A stretch of DNA of 64,000 bases, from positions 23,319 to 87,318 of the forward strand of contig NZ_CCDG010000012.1 in the NCBI RefSeq assembly GCF_000723885.1, given 5' to 3'. A program made the position numbers and the translations under genes. Within the stretch, counting starts at the first letter, position 1. Each line of letters begins with the position of its first letter. Below the pieces are notes generated by a model that saw only the letters and a program-made list of their open reading frames with translations, ran no database searches and was not told the DNA's origin. The stretch is from Paenibacillus camerounensis (GTDB lineage: Bacteria > Bacillota > Bacilli > Paenibacillales > Paenibacillaceae). Of this stretch, positions 35,423 through 43,828 are shown piece after piece.

Positions 35423-36652
35423 ATGAAGATCCGTTACGCCGGGATGACCCATCATCTCGGGTCATCAGCCGTTCGCGACATTCTTAAGGTTACGCAAGGC
35501 AAAGATATTATTTCGCTGGCCGGCGGGCTGCCGGCAGAAGAGCTTTTCCCGCTGGAAGCGGTGCGTGATGCCTATAACCGCGCCCTCTCGGGCAGCGCTT
35601 CCTCGCTGCAGTACGGGCTCACCGAAGGCTATGCTCCGCTGCGTGAAGCGGTAGCTGCAAGACTTGGGCGTCAGGGCATTCCGGTTCAGGCCGGCGATAT
35701 GCTGCTTACCACAGGCTCCCAGCAGGCAATTGACCTGTTCTGCAAGGTGCTGCTTGATCCGGGGGATAAGGTGCTGGTTGAAGCTCCGACTTATCTGGCT
35801 GCCCTGCAGGTGCTCCACTCCTACCAGGCTGAGCTCATTACGGTAGATAGCGATGAATCGGGGATGCTGCCCGGTCATCTGGAGGAGCAGCTGAAGCTGC
35901 ACCAGCCTAAGGTGCTCTATACCGTCCCTACCTTTAACAATCCTTCCGGAAGCAGCTGGAGCAGAGAGCGCCGGGAGCGGACTGTTGAATTATGCCGGCG
36001 CTATAATGTGCTGATCCTTGAAGATAATCCTTACGGAGAGATTGCCTTTGATGAAACTCCCGGCGCCTATCCGCCCGCGATGGCAGCCATCGACAGAAAT
36101 TCCGGTGAAGACCCGTGTGTAGTATACACCGGAACCTTTTCCAAGATTGTCGCACCGGCTCTGCGCACCGGCTGGATCACCGGTCCTTCCGAACTGATTA
36201 GCGTCATCGCCAAAGCCAAACAGGCTGCCGACCTGCACTCCAGCGCTATTGATCAGCGCGCCCTGCATGAACTGCTTCTGCACTTCGACATCGAGGCTCA
36301 TATCCGCCTCATCTCACGCGAGTACAACGCCCGGATGAAGCTGCTGGCAGGTGAGCTCAGCGGAGAGTGCTGGAAGAATGCAAGCTTCCACGAGCCGCGC
36401 GGCGGGATGTTCCTGTGGCTGAAGCTGTCTGAGGGTATAGATACCTCCAAGCTGCTGCCTTTCGCGGTAGAGCAGGGCGTTGCCTTCGTACCCGGAGAGG
36501 TTTTCTATGCCGCATCCCCGCTGAAAAATGCCATGCGCCTCAACTTCACCCACACACCGCCTGAGCTGCTGCCGTCTGCTGTACGGCGGCTCGAGAAGGC
36601 GCTGGAGAACTACCGGCTGTCGGTAGCCGGGGCAGTCGACACACTGGCTTAA
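35423..36652 (+). CDS. PLP-dependent aminotransferase (class I/II, LysN/2-aminoadipate-like)
   Basis: 409-residue fold type I aminotransferase. It has ISLAGGLPAEELFP at the N-terminus, TTGSQQAIDLFCKVLLDPGD, YTVPTFNNPSG, and the PLP lysine in YTGTFSKIVAPALRTGW. These features place it with the MocR-like stand-alone aminotransferases (2-aminoadipate, multi-substrate, or aspartate-like). The exact substrate cannot be told. GGGGAG is upstream of the ATG at 35423. It is divergently paired with, and probably controlled by, the MocR regulator. Confidence 0.85.
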   Translation: MKIRYAGMTHHLGSSAVRDILKVTQGKDIISLAGGLPAEELFPLEAVRDAYNRALSGSASSLQYGLTEGYAPLREAVAARLGRQGIPVQAGDMLLTTGSQQAIDLFCKVLLDPGDKVLVEAPTYLAALQVLHSYQAELITVDSDESGMLPGHLEEQLKLHQPKVLYTVPTFNNPSGSSWSRERRERTVELCRRYNVLILEDNPYGEIAFDETPGAYPPAMAAIDRNSGEDPCVVYTGTFSKIVAPALRTGWITGPSELISVIAKAKQAADLHSSAIDQRALHELLLHFDIEAHIRLISREYNARMKLLAGELSGECWKNASFHEPRGGMFLWLKLSEGIDTSKLLPFAVEQGVAFVPGEVFYAASPLKNAMRLNFTHTPPELLPSAVRRLEKALENYRLSVAGAVDTLA

Positions 36653-36771
36653 GCAGGCTCTGGTTAGGTACTTCTGAGATACTAAGCTGACCTTGAGACA
36701 CAGCAAGACGGACTTCAATGACACCTTTAACCTCAGTATGTCCCCTGCACGCATATCAAAGAACAAAGAAA

Positions 36772-36796
36772 AGCGGCCCTCCAGAGGAGGGCCGCT
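36772..36796 (-). terminator. Terminator of RNase P RNA
   Basis: 11-bp stem AGCGGCCCTCC / GGAGGGCCGCT, 3-nt loop; on the minus strand followed by TTTTCTTTG. It lies ~55 bp beyond the mature 3' end of rnpB and also between it and the convergent aminotransferase gene. Confidence 0.8.
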
Positions 36797-36850
36797 AGCT
36801 TGCCGTATATAAGCTTCATAAGTAGCTATATCAGTCACAATAGGTTGTCA

Positions 36851-37266
36851 GTTAGGAAAGTTTGCCGTAAGCCGGGTTCTGTGCTCGTTGTGGTTCATAC
36901 GGGAACAACCCTCCCACCATAAGCGACAATCATCTATCTAGGCCGTACATTACTGCACAGCTCCAGCGACCAACCTAGACACGCCTCAGGCGAAGGCTGC
37001 CCTTCCGGTTAAGGAAGTGCTGTGTCTCATTAGGTCTTGCTCCAGATGGGGTTTACCAGGAACGAAGTCACCAGCGTTCCTCGGGGTCTCTTACACCTCG
37101 GTTCCATCCTTGCCTGTGCCGCCCGAAAGCGGCCATCGGCGGTCCATTTCTGTGGCACTATCCTTCGGCTCGCGCCGACTGGACGTTATCCAGCACCCTG
37201 CCTTGTGGAGCCCGGACTTTCCTCCCGCGGCAAGCCGCCGGCGATTGTCTGTCAAACTTCCCGAAC
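36851..37266 (-). ncRNA. rnpB: RNase P RNA (M1-type, bacterial)
   Basis: The catalytic RNA that removes 5' leaders of pre-tRNAs. The minus strand has the universal core GAGGAAAGTCCGGGCTC near the 5' end and ACAGAACCCGGCTTA near the 3' end, the ACAGAAATGG and GTAAACCCC segments, and a P1 stem formed by the two ends (GTTCGGGAAGTTTG with CAAACTTTCCTAAC). Length about 416 nt, appropriate for Bacillus-type (type B) RNA. Ends are set from the P1 pairing and could be off by a few bases. Confidence 0.95.
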
Positions 37267-37276
37267 AACATTGTAT

Positions 37277-37305
37277 ATTATACAGACTTGCACCAGCCTG
37301 CACAA
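37277..37305 (-). promoter_or_regulatory. rnpB promoter
   Basis: On the minus strand TTGTGC (37300-37305), 17-bp spacer, TATAAT (37277-37282), placing the start about 10 nt ahead of the P1 stem. Confidence 0.7.
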
Positions 37306-37322
37306 GTACAAATAAAAGGGTT

Positions 37323-38438
37323 CTAGAGGAATCTGAACGGCTCTGTGCCGATTTCCGAAGCAAAGACTGTTGTATCATACTTATGCTCGGTCAGCTTGCC
37401 GCTCATAAACGCCGCTACCTTGACCTTCATAATCTTCTCGGCATTATGGCCCGGATCTATCAGTGTAATCCCGGCCAGGTGGGCGTCCTGTGCGGTATGG
37501 TAATCAATATCACCCGTTACCAGCACATCGGCTCCTTTAAAAATAGCACTGTTATAATACTTAGCCCCCGAGCCGCCCATTACAGCGGCCTTGCGGATTT
37601 TGCGGTTCAAGTCACCGACAACACGGACATGTTCCACGTCCAGTCCTTTTTTGACCGTTTCGATGAATTCCCCTAGTGTTACCGGCTCCTCAAGCCTGCC
37701 TACCCGGCCCAGACCGAAGCTGCGGCCTTTAAGATCCATAGAATAGAGATCATAAGCAACCTCTTCATAAGGATGCGCCTTCAGCATCGCCTGCACCACC
37801 TTGTTGCGGACAGACAGCGGCACAATCGTTTCGATGCGGATTTCCTCGGCCCGCTCCATTTTGCCGGCTTCACCGATATAAGGGTCTGAGCCCTCGCGCG
37901 GCACAAACGTACCATAGCCCTCTATGTTGAAGCTGCAGTGGCTGTAATTGCCGATCCAGCCCGCACCTGCGTTCAGGATTGCATCCAGCACCTTCTGATG
38001 ATGGTCCTTTGGAACGAACACGACCAGCTTCGACAGCTGATCCGTATGAATGTCCTTGATCGGCGCACCGCCTACAATACCCAGTGCTTCAGCCATCCAG
38101 TCATTCATTCCGCCTTCAGCCACATCAAGATTGGTGTGGCTGATATAGACGGCAATATCGTTTTTAATCAGCTTTTCGTATAGTTTACCCATAGGGGTGT
38201 CAGTCTGAATTGCTTTGACCGGCCGGAAAATAATCGCATGATGCGCAATAATCAGATTGCAGCCCTTGGCAACCGCTTCATCCACGACTGCATCATTTAC
38301 ATCTAGCGCAACCAGTACACCGGTGATTTCCTTTTGCAGGCTGCCAAGCTGCAAGCCCACATTATCCCATTCCTCAGCCAGATGCTTCGGGGCAAGCTGC
38401 TCCATGTAGCTGATTACAGTCTGTCCTTTGGCAAACAT
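37323..38438 (-). CDS. Nif3-like dinuclear metal-centre protein (YqfO)
   Basis: 371-residue NIF3/DUF34 protein with two conserved halves (EEWDNVGLQLG ... IIAHHAIIFRP ... ISHTNLD; and VTGDIDYHTAQDAHLAGITLIDPGHNAEK) that together build the two-metal site. A PII-like/CutA-like insert (~130-235) is present, as in Firmicutes homologs. Function is uncertain; it may be a GTP cyclohydrolase type Ib-like or hydrolase. It overlaps the end of trmK by 25 bp. Confidence 0.9.
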   Translation of the reverse strand: MFAKGQTVISYMEQLAPKHLAEEWDNVGLQLGSLQKEITGVLVALDVNDAVVDEAVAKGCNLIIAHHAIIFRPVKAIQTDTPMGKLYEKLIKNDIAVYISHTNLDVAEGGMNDWMAEALGIVGGAPIKDIHTDQLSKLVVFVPKDHHQKVLDAILNAGAGWIGNYSHCSFNIEGYGTFVPREGSDPYIGEAGKMERAEEIRIETIVPLSVRNKVVQAMLKAHPYEEVAYDLYSMDLKGRSFGLGRVGRLEEPVTLGEFIETVKKGLDVEHVRVVGDLNRKIRKAAVMGGSGAKYYNSAIFKGADVLVTGDIDYHTAQDAHLAGITLIDPGHNAEKIMKVKVAAFMSGKLTEHKYDTTVFASEIGTEPFRFL

Positions 38439-39190
38439 TCCAGCACCTCCGAAATTCTCTTGATCTGCGTCCGGATTGCATTCCGCTTCTCTTCTGCCGA
38501 TTCCAGCTCAGAACGGGACAGTGAAGCCAATATTCCCTCCAGCTTGGTTATTTCACCCTGCCATTTGGCAAAGAACACCGCATTCGGTCTCTCCAGCAGC
38601 CAGGGGCCCATCTGCAGCAGCAGCTCCGGACTCACAACAGCGCCGCCCGGCAGCACACGCTCAAGATACAGCTGCTCATTTGTCAGACCGAAGGCCTGTC
38701 CTTCCGGCAGCGCAGTCAGTACTTCATACGTTTTGCTGTCCTCTTCAAGAATATGCTCAGTTGTGACAACCCAGCCGTTATTCAGCAGCCAGCGGCGCAG
38801 AATATCCTCACCGACATTCGGCTGCAGCGCCAGGGTCTTAACACCCTCCAGCTTACCGAGCACCCGGCCGCGTTCAAGAATGGCTGCGATCAGCGATCCG
38901 CCCATGCCGGCGATCGAGATACAGTCCGCTTCTCCGGGTTCCAGCACTTCCAGGCCGTCACCTCGGCGGACGGCTATTCTTGCGCCTAATCCGGCTTCTG
39001 CAACGCCTTTGCGCGCCGCATCATACGGACCGGGATTTACTTCACCGGCAATTGCAGAGACAGCTTTGCCGCTCTCGACAGCGGCTACCGGAAGCAGGGC
39101 GTGATCAGAGCCGATATCGGCAAGTCTGCTCCCCTCCGGCACCTGTTCCAGCAGAAGCTGCAGCCGGTCTGATAATTTTACTTTGTTCAT
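38414..39190 (-). CDS. trmK: tRNA (adenine22-N1)-methyltransferase TrmK (YqfN)
   Basis: 258-residue SAM-dependent methyltransferase: LSDRLQLLLEQVPEGSRLADIGSDHALLPVAAV includes the class I motif DIGSDHA, and SIAGMGGSLIAAIL the catalytic segment. The C-terminal coiled coil is present. It makes m1A22 in tRNA-Ser and tRNA-Leu types. The ATG at 39190 overlaps the stop of the upstream membrane protein gene (ATGA), and GGGTGG precedes it. The gene follows sigA and one membrane-protein gene. Confidence 0.92.
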   Translation of the reverse strand: MNKVKLSDRLQLLLEQVPEGSRLADIGSDHALLPVAAVESGKAVSAIAGEVNPGPYDAARKGVAEAGLGARIAVRRGDGLEVLEPGEADCISIAGMGGSLIAAILERGRVLGKLEGVKTLALQPNVGEDILRRWLLNNGWVVTTEHILEEDSKTYEVLTALPEGQAFGLTNEQLYLERVLPGGAVVSPELLLQMGPWLLERPNAVFFAKWQGEITKLEGILASLSRSELESAEEKRNAIRTQIKRISEVLECLPKDRL

Positions 39191-40011
39191 GATGCCACCC
39201 ACGTTATCCATTTTTTTCGGAAAATAAACAGCAGAGCCAGCCCTACCGCAATCTTCACTATCAGTAACAGCGATACCCAATCCGGAAAGCCATCTCTTAG
39301 CCACAGCGCATCAACTTCCGGCATTAACCACAGTGAAACCCCCACACCCAGATAGACGCCTGACACGCCGCTTACCTTGTGATAGAGCAGCCAGCTCAGC
39401 CACACCATGATTACACACAGCGGCAGCCAGAGCAGCTCAAGCTCCAGCATGGACGCCTCAGGGCGCATCTGCCCGGAGAATCCGGCATACAGCAGTGCCC
39501 AGAAGGCTATTCCGCAGTAATGCAGCAATCCAATCCGCAGCATGAAGCCCAGCGCGCTCCAGAGCAGTCCGCACACGGCTATCAGCAGAGGCCGCCAGAA
39601 ATCAGGATCAAGGTTATGCAGGGCAATCAGCCATAAGCCGAAGCCCAGTGTCAGGATGCTGCCGACTCCGGCCAGCAGCAGGCTGATGCTCTGATTCCGG
39701 TCCCGGTAAATAGCCGAATAGCCGTAACAGACGACTAAGACACATAGTGCCGTTGCAAGTTGCAAAGGCCAGGGAAAAACGCTAAAATAAAGACTAATCA
39801 TGAAAATCAAGGAAATTATTCCAAAACCAAACAGCCATATTTTGATGCTTCCCTGCTGCAGATTCTGCAGTGACACCGGATTACTGTCCTTGATTTTATC
39901 CTCGTCATTATAGAGGTTACTCAGGAAATCACAGTATTGCTCCGGCAGCAGCTTGCTTCTTCTCCAGTATTGAATCTCTTTAATAATGGTCTCACGTTTT
40001 TCCAGATTCAA
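39187..40011 (-). CDS. Uncharacterised multi-pass membrane protein
   Basis: 274 residues with a charged N-terminal ~60-residue cytoplasmic region (LEKRETIIKEIQYWRRSKLLPEQYCDFLSNLYN), then about eight membrane helices. The N-terminal segment recalls the DUF2157-type start. No catalytic motif is recognised. The start is taken as TTG at 40011, because GGGGG sits 8 nt upstream; an ATG at 40026 has the site only 2 nt away. It lies between sigA and trmK, a position that in B. subtilis is occupied by other genes such as cccA. Function unknown. Confidence 0.75.
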   Translation of the reverse strand: MNLEKRETIIKEIQYWRRSKLLPEQYCDFLSNLYNDEDKIKDSNPVSLQNLQQGSIKIWLFGFGIISLIFMISLYFSVFPWPLQLATALCVLVVCYGYSAIYRDRNQSISLLLAGVGSILTLGFGLWLIALHNLDPDFWRPLLIAVCGLLWSALGFMLRIGLLHYCGIAFWALLYAGFSGQMRPEASMLELELLWLPLCVIMVWLSWLLYHKVSGVSGVYLGVGVSLWLMPEVDALWLRDGFPDWVSLLLIVKIAVGLALLFIFRKKWITWVAS

Positions 40012-40061
40012 CGCCCGATCCCCCATTTCCCCCTGGTGCTTAGGCTGTTCTTAAGCGCAAA

Positions 40062-40092
40062 GGACCTCCTGCCGCCGTGCAGCAGAAGGTCC
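40062..40092 (-). terminator. Terminator-like hairpin after sigA
   Basis: GGACCTTCTGC / GCAGGAGGTCC stem (one G-U pair), 9-nt loop, tail TTTGCGC. Weak tail, so possibly partial read-through to the membrane protein gene. Confidence 0.55.
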
Positions 40093-40105
40093 GGGTATAG
40101 TACAT

Positions 40106-41239
40106 CTATTCGAGGAAATCCTTAAGCCGTTTGCTGCGGCTCGGATGACGCAGCTTGCGCAGCGCCTTGGCTTCGATCTGACGAATCCGCTCACGGGTTA
40201 CGCCAAAGACCTTGCCTACTTCCTCAAGTGTTCTTGTCCGTCCGTCATCCAGACCGAAACGGAGTCTAAGCACGTTCTCTTCACGCTCGGTGAGCGTGTC
40301 CAGTACATCCTCCAGCTGTTCCTTCAGCAGCTCATAAGCAGCTGCATCCGCAGGCGCCAGCGCCTCCTGATCCTCAATGAAATCGCCCAGATGCGAGTCA
40401 TCCTCTTCCCCGATCGGCGTTTCCAGCGATACCGGCTCTTGAGCAATCTTCATGATTTCTCTGACCTTCTCCACGGTCAATTCCATCTCAGCCGCAATTT
40501 CCTCCGGCGAAGGCTCGCGTCCCAGTTCCTGCAGCAGCTGGCGGGAGACACGGATCAGCTTGTTGATCGTTTCCACCATATGCACCGGAATACGGATCGT
40601 GCGGGCCTGGTCGGCAATCGCACGGGTAATCGCCTGGCGGATCCACCATGTGGCATAGGTGCTGAATTTGAAGCCTTTGTTGTGGTCAAACTTTTCAACC
40701 GCTTTGATCAGACCCATGTTGCCCTCCTGAATCAGATCCAGGAACAGCATGCCGCGTCCGACATAACGTTTGGCGATACTTACAACGAGACGGAGGTTGG
40801 CTTCCGCCAGACGGCGCTTCGCTTCCTCGTCACCGTTCTTGATCCGCATGGCCAGCTCTACTTCATCATCCGCAGAGAGCAGGGGCACACGGCCGATTTC
40901 CTTTAGATACATCCGGACAGGGTCGTTAATTTTGATTCCCGGCGGAAGCGACAAGTCGTCGTCAAAGCTGAAATCATCGCTATCGTTATTCTCACTGTCC
41001 TCACCCTGACGCAGCGGAGAGCCTTCATCCTCGTTATCATTAACCACTTCAATCCCGTGATCACTGAGCTGCTCGTAGAACTCCTCCATCTGCTCGGGGT
41101 CCTGATCAAACGGCGACAGTTTCTCCATGATATCTTTGTAATTCAGAGATGATCTTTTTTTACCTTGTTCAATAAGCTGGTCCTTAACCTGATCCAGAGT
41201 AAATTCTGCTTCCAGTTCAGTATGCTGATCGTTCGCCAT
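40106..41239 (-). CDS. sigA: RNA polymerase primary sigma factor SigA (RpoD)
   Basis: 377 residues. It has region 1.1-like N-terminus, region 1.2/2 ([58 protein letters not shown]), region 3 and region 4.2 ([40 protein letters not shown]). An acidic stretch rich in Asp/Asn (residues ~67-100) precedes region 1.2. It directs transcription of housekeeping genes from TTGACA/TATAAT promoters, of the kind seen in this window. It follows dnaG by ~40 bp, the classic macromolecular-synthesis operon order. Confidence 0.97.
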   Translation of the reverse strand: MANDQHTELEAEFTLDQVKDQLIEQGKKRSSLNYKDIMEKLSPFDQDPEQMEEFYEQLSDHGIEVVNDNEDEGSPLRQGEDSENNDSDDFSFDDDLSLPPGIKINDPVRMYLKEIGRVPLLSADDEVELAMRIKNGDEEAKRRLAEANLRLVVSIAKRYVGRGMLFLDLIQEGNMGLIKAVEKFDHNKGFKFSTYATWWIRQAITRAIADQARTIRIPVHMVETINKLIRVSRQLLQELGREPSPEEIAAEMELTVEKVREIMKIAQEPVSLETPIGEEDDSHLGDFIEDQEALAPADAAAYELLKEQLEDVLDTLTEREENVLRLRFGLDDGRTRTLEEVGKVFGVTRERIRQIEAKALRKLRHPSRSKRLKDFLE

Positions 41240-41279
41240 AATTCGACTCCCTCCTCCCTAGGTACATCCTGTCAGTTCC

Positions 41280-43100
41280 TCATTGTCTCTCTAGGGTTAT
41301 AATCTCACTTGCTATTTGTGCCGCACGCAAAAAGTCACCGGATTTCTCCGCTTGAATCATCTCTTCACGCTTCTGCTCCATCTTGCGCTGTACAGGGTAT
41401 TTTCTCACTTCACGGATGCAGTCATCCAGAACCTGCGTGTTCCAGTCCGGAGGGGTGTCCATCATGGATATTGCCGTAGCGGTTTTCTCCAGACGGTCAT
41501 CCTGAAGCGATGATAGAAACCGGCTGATGCCGGGTGGTTTTCCTTGCGCGTAGTAGGCATATAGATAAGCAGCTATTGCCGCATGATCATCGATGTTGAA
41601 TTCTTCTCCGAGGCGTTCGCCCACATAGGCGGCAGCATCCGGGTCCTGTATCATTAATGACAGCAGTCTCCGTTCTGCAGCATGATAAGCGGGGAGCAAA
41701 GCCGGTGTTTGCACCTGCCCTTTTTTATGCCTACCATTATTCCACCTTTTGTCGTTATTATCCCCTTCAGGCATGTTTTTTTGCATCGATGCCCGGAGTA
41801 GGTTGCAGTCCTGCTTCAGGCTGTCATAAGACAGCTCCAGCTCGGAGGATATTTCCCGCAAATATACTTCCCGCTCGGTTGAGGATTGCAGAGAGGCAAT
41901 AATCTGCAGCGCCTCCTTGACATAGGCGATTTTGCCGTCTTCCTCTAGGAGTATATGGTTTTTTTTCAGATATATAAGCTTAAATTTTATGGCTGAGACC
42001 GCAGAATCAATGATCCGCTCCATGAAGCTCTCCCCGCCGTGACGGGAGATAAATTCATCAGGATCCATTCCGCCCGGCAGTACGGCCACCTTCACACGCA
42101 GCCCGCTTTCCTCCAGCATCGGGATTGCCTTCAGCGCTGCAGCTTGTCCCGCCTTGTCGCCGTCATAGGAGAGCACAATCTCGTCTCCCAGACTTTTCAT
42201 CAGTGCTACATGGCTTTCTGTAAGAGACGTGCCCATAGTAGCCACACCGTTATGCACCCCTGCTTCCCAGGCCGAAATGACATCGCCGTATCCTTCAAAT
42301 AGGACAATTTGCCGCGTTTTGCGGATGGATGCTTTGGACTGGTGCAGATTGTACAAAATCCGGCTTTTGTTAAATATTCTGCTCTCCGCGGAATTCAGAT
42401 ACTTTGGCTGACCGTCTCCGAGGATTCTTCCGGCAAAAGCAACCACCTTACCCATCCGGTTCGCGATCGGAAAAATAATCCGTCCGCGAAAGCGGTCAAT
42501 ATAGCCTTTGCCTTCACCTCTGGCAGACAGCAGCCCGCCTTTTTCCATTTCGGCAAGATCAAACCCGCGTTTCTCCAGGAACTGCAGCAGCGTATCCCAG
42601 CGGTCCGGAGCAAAACCGATCTGAAACTGGTCAATCATTTTGTCGCTGAAGTTCCGGGATCTTAAATAATTCATTGCGGCTGTGCCGTATTCCGTATTCT
42701 TCAGCAGAAAATGATAAAACTTTGCCGACAATTCATAAGCTGAAATCAGCCGGTCCCGTTCAGGATCCGGGGGAGACAGTGTTCCGCCCTTCCCCTCGGG
42801 AACAGCAATATCACTTTCTTCCGCCATTATTCTGACTGCTTCGGGGAAGGAGAGTCCTTCGATTTCCATCCTGAATTTGATGGCATTTCCGCCCATACCG
42901 CAGCCAAAGCAATGAAATACTCCCCGGTCAGGGGTTACTGTGAAGGAAGGGGATTTCTCCGAGTGGAACGGGCAGAGGCCCCATAAATACTTCCCCTGCT
43001 TGGTGAGATGGACAACCTTGCTGACGGTTTCTACAATATCATGCCGCGCCAGCACGCTCTCGATAACTTCTTCCGGAATATTACCGTGTCCGCTTGCCAC
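41280..43100 (-). CDS. dnaG: DNA primase DnaG
   Basis: 606-residue bacterial primase. It has an N-terminal CHC2 zinc finger (CPFHSEKSPSFTVTPDRGVFHCFGCGMGG), the RNA polymerase core with TOPRIM motif (EGYGDVIS ... SYDGDKAGQAAA), and a C-terminal helicase-binding region (~450-606). It makes RNA primers at the replication fork. The start is GTG with AAGGTGG upstream. Between yqxD and sigA, as in B. subtilis. Confidence 0.96.
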   Translation of the reverse strand: MASGHGNIPEEVIESVLARHDIVETVSKVVHLTKQGKYLWGLCPFHSEKSPSFTVTPDRGVFHCFGCGMGGNAIKFRMEIEGLSFPEAVRIMAEESDIAVPEGKGGTLSPPDPERDRLISAYELSAKFYHFLLKNTEYGTAAMNYLRSRNFSDKMIDQFQIGFAPDRWDTLLQFLEKRGFDLAEMEKGGLLSARGEGKGYIDRFRGRIIFPIANRMGKVVAFAGRILGDGQPKYLNSAESRIFNKSRILYNLHQSKASIRKTRQIVLFEGYGDVISAWEAGVHNGVATMGTSLTESHVALMKSLGDEIVLSYDGDKAGQAAALKAIPMLEESGLRVKVAVLPGGMDPDEFISRHGGESFMERIIDSAVSAIKFKLIYLKKNHILLEEDGKIAYVKEALQIIASLQSSTEREVYLREISSELELSYDSLKQDCNLLRASMQKNMPEGDNNDKRWNNGRHKKGQVQTPALLPAYHAAERRLLSLMIQDPDAAAYVGERLGEEFNIDDHAAIAAYLYAYYAQGKPPGISRFLSSLQDDRLEKTATAISMMDTPPDWNTQVLDDCIREVRKYPVQRKMEQKREEMIQAEKSGDFLRAAQIASEIITLERQ

Positions 43101-43141
43101 TTTTATCCACCTTCATCTCTTATACAAATAAATATAATTCG

Positions 43142-43621
43142 CTATAGCTGCACATTCTCCTGCAAAAGTGTTAAAAGTTTTGTCAGTTTATGTTGAAAAA
43201 GATTTTTTTCCTCAGCGGTGATCGCTTTCGGCCCTTTGGAATACTGTCCGCGCCTGCGTTCCACTGCTCTGGCATGCCTGCCTTCCAGCATAAAATCCAT
43301 CTTGGAATCCTCATATTCCTGTCCGCGGTTCGACAGCACCCGGCAGCGTTTGCCCAGCGCCAAGGCAGCCAGACCGTAATCCTGGGTAACCACGATATCC
43401 CCGGCAGTAATATGATTGGCGATATAAAGATCGGCGCTATCTGCTCCCCGGTCTACCTGAACCACAGTAACCCCCTCTTCCGCCTGAAGCACATGGTCAT
43501 AGGAAGAAACCATGAGAACAGGTACGCCAAAGGTACGGGCGCAGGCGATAATTTCTTTTTTGACCGGACATGCGTCCCCGTCGACTACAATTTTCATTCT
43601 TTGGGACTTTTCCATTGCCAT
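43142..43621 (-). CDS. yqxD: UPF0178 family protein YqxD (YaiI-like)
   Basis: 159 residues of the YaiI/YqxD family, with a PIN-like nuclease fold: KIVVDGDACPVKKEI, DRGADSADLYIANHI, DIVVTQDYGLAALAL, and MDFMLEGRHARAVERRRG. Conserved acidic residues suggest metal-dependent nuclease activity, not demonstrated. The ATG at 43621 has AGGA 7 nt upstream; the longer reading to 43720 crosses an inverted repeat. The gene directly precedes dnaG. Confidence 0.85.
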   Translation of the reverse strand: MAMEKSQRMKIVVDGDACPVKKEIIACARTFGVPVLMVSSYDHVLQAEEGVTVVQVDRGADSADLYIANHITAGDIVVTQDYGLAALALGKRCRVLSNRGQEYEDSKMDFMLEGRHARAVERRRGQYSKGPKAITAEEKNLFQHKLTKLLTLLQENVQL

Positions 43622-43687
43622 CACCAGGTCCTGTGTAATATATATACGCTTTACGCAAACCGAAATCCTTCTTTCGATAAAGCATAA

Positions 43688-43730
43688 ATACGGAACGGAT
43701 GTCAACTTACGCATTGGCACCGTTCCGTAT
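43688..43730. repeat. 11-bp inverted repeat between glyS and yqxD
   Basis: ATACGGAACGG (43688-43698) and CCGTTCCGTAT (43720-43730) are perfect inverted copies separated by 21 bp. On the minus strand a TTGACA lies in the loop and T-rich sequence follows. It may end the glyS transcript or control yqxD-dnaG-sigA. Confidence 0.5.
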
Positions 43731-43828
43731 ATTTATACCCCAAACCATCGATCTATACCATAGTTCACACAAAATCACAACATTTTTTAGGCGAACGGCT
43801 TAAAAAAAGTGATTCTACAGCAAATGGA

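Noticed and set aside
36314..37676. Several open frames across the rnpB region (both strands)
   Set aside because: They cross the RNase P RNA, whose core sequences are clear.
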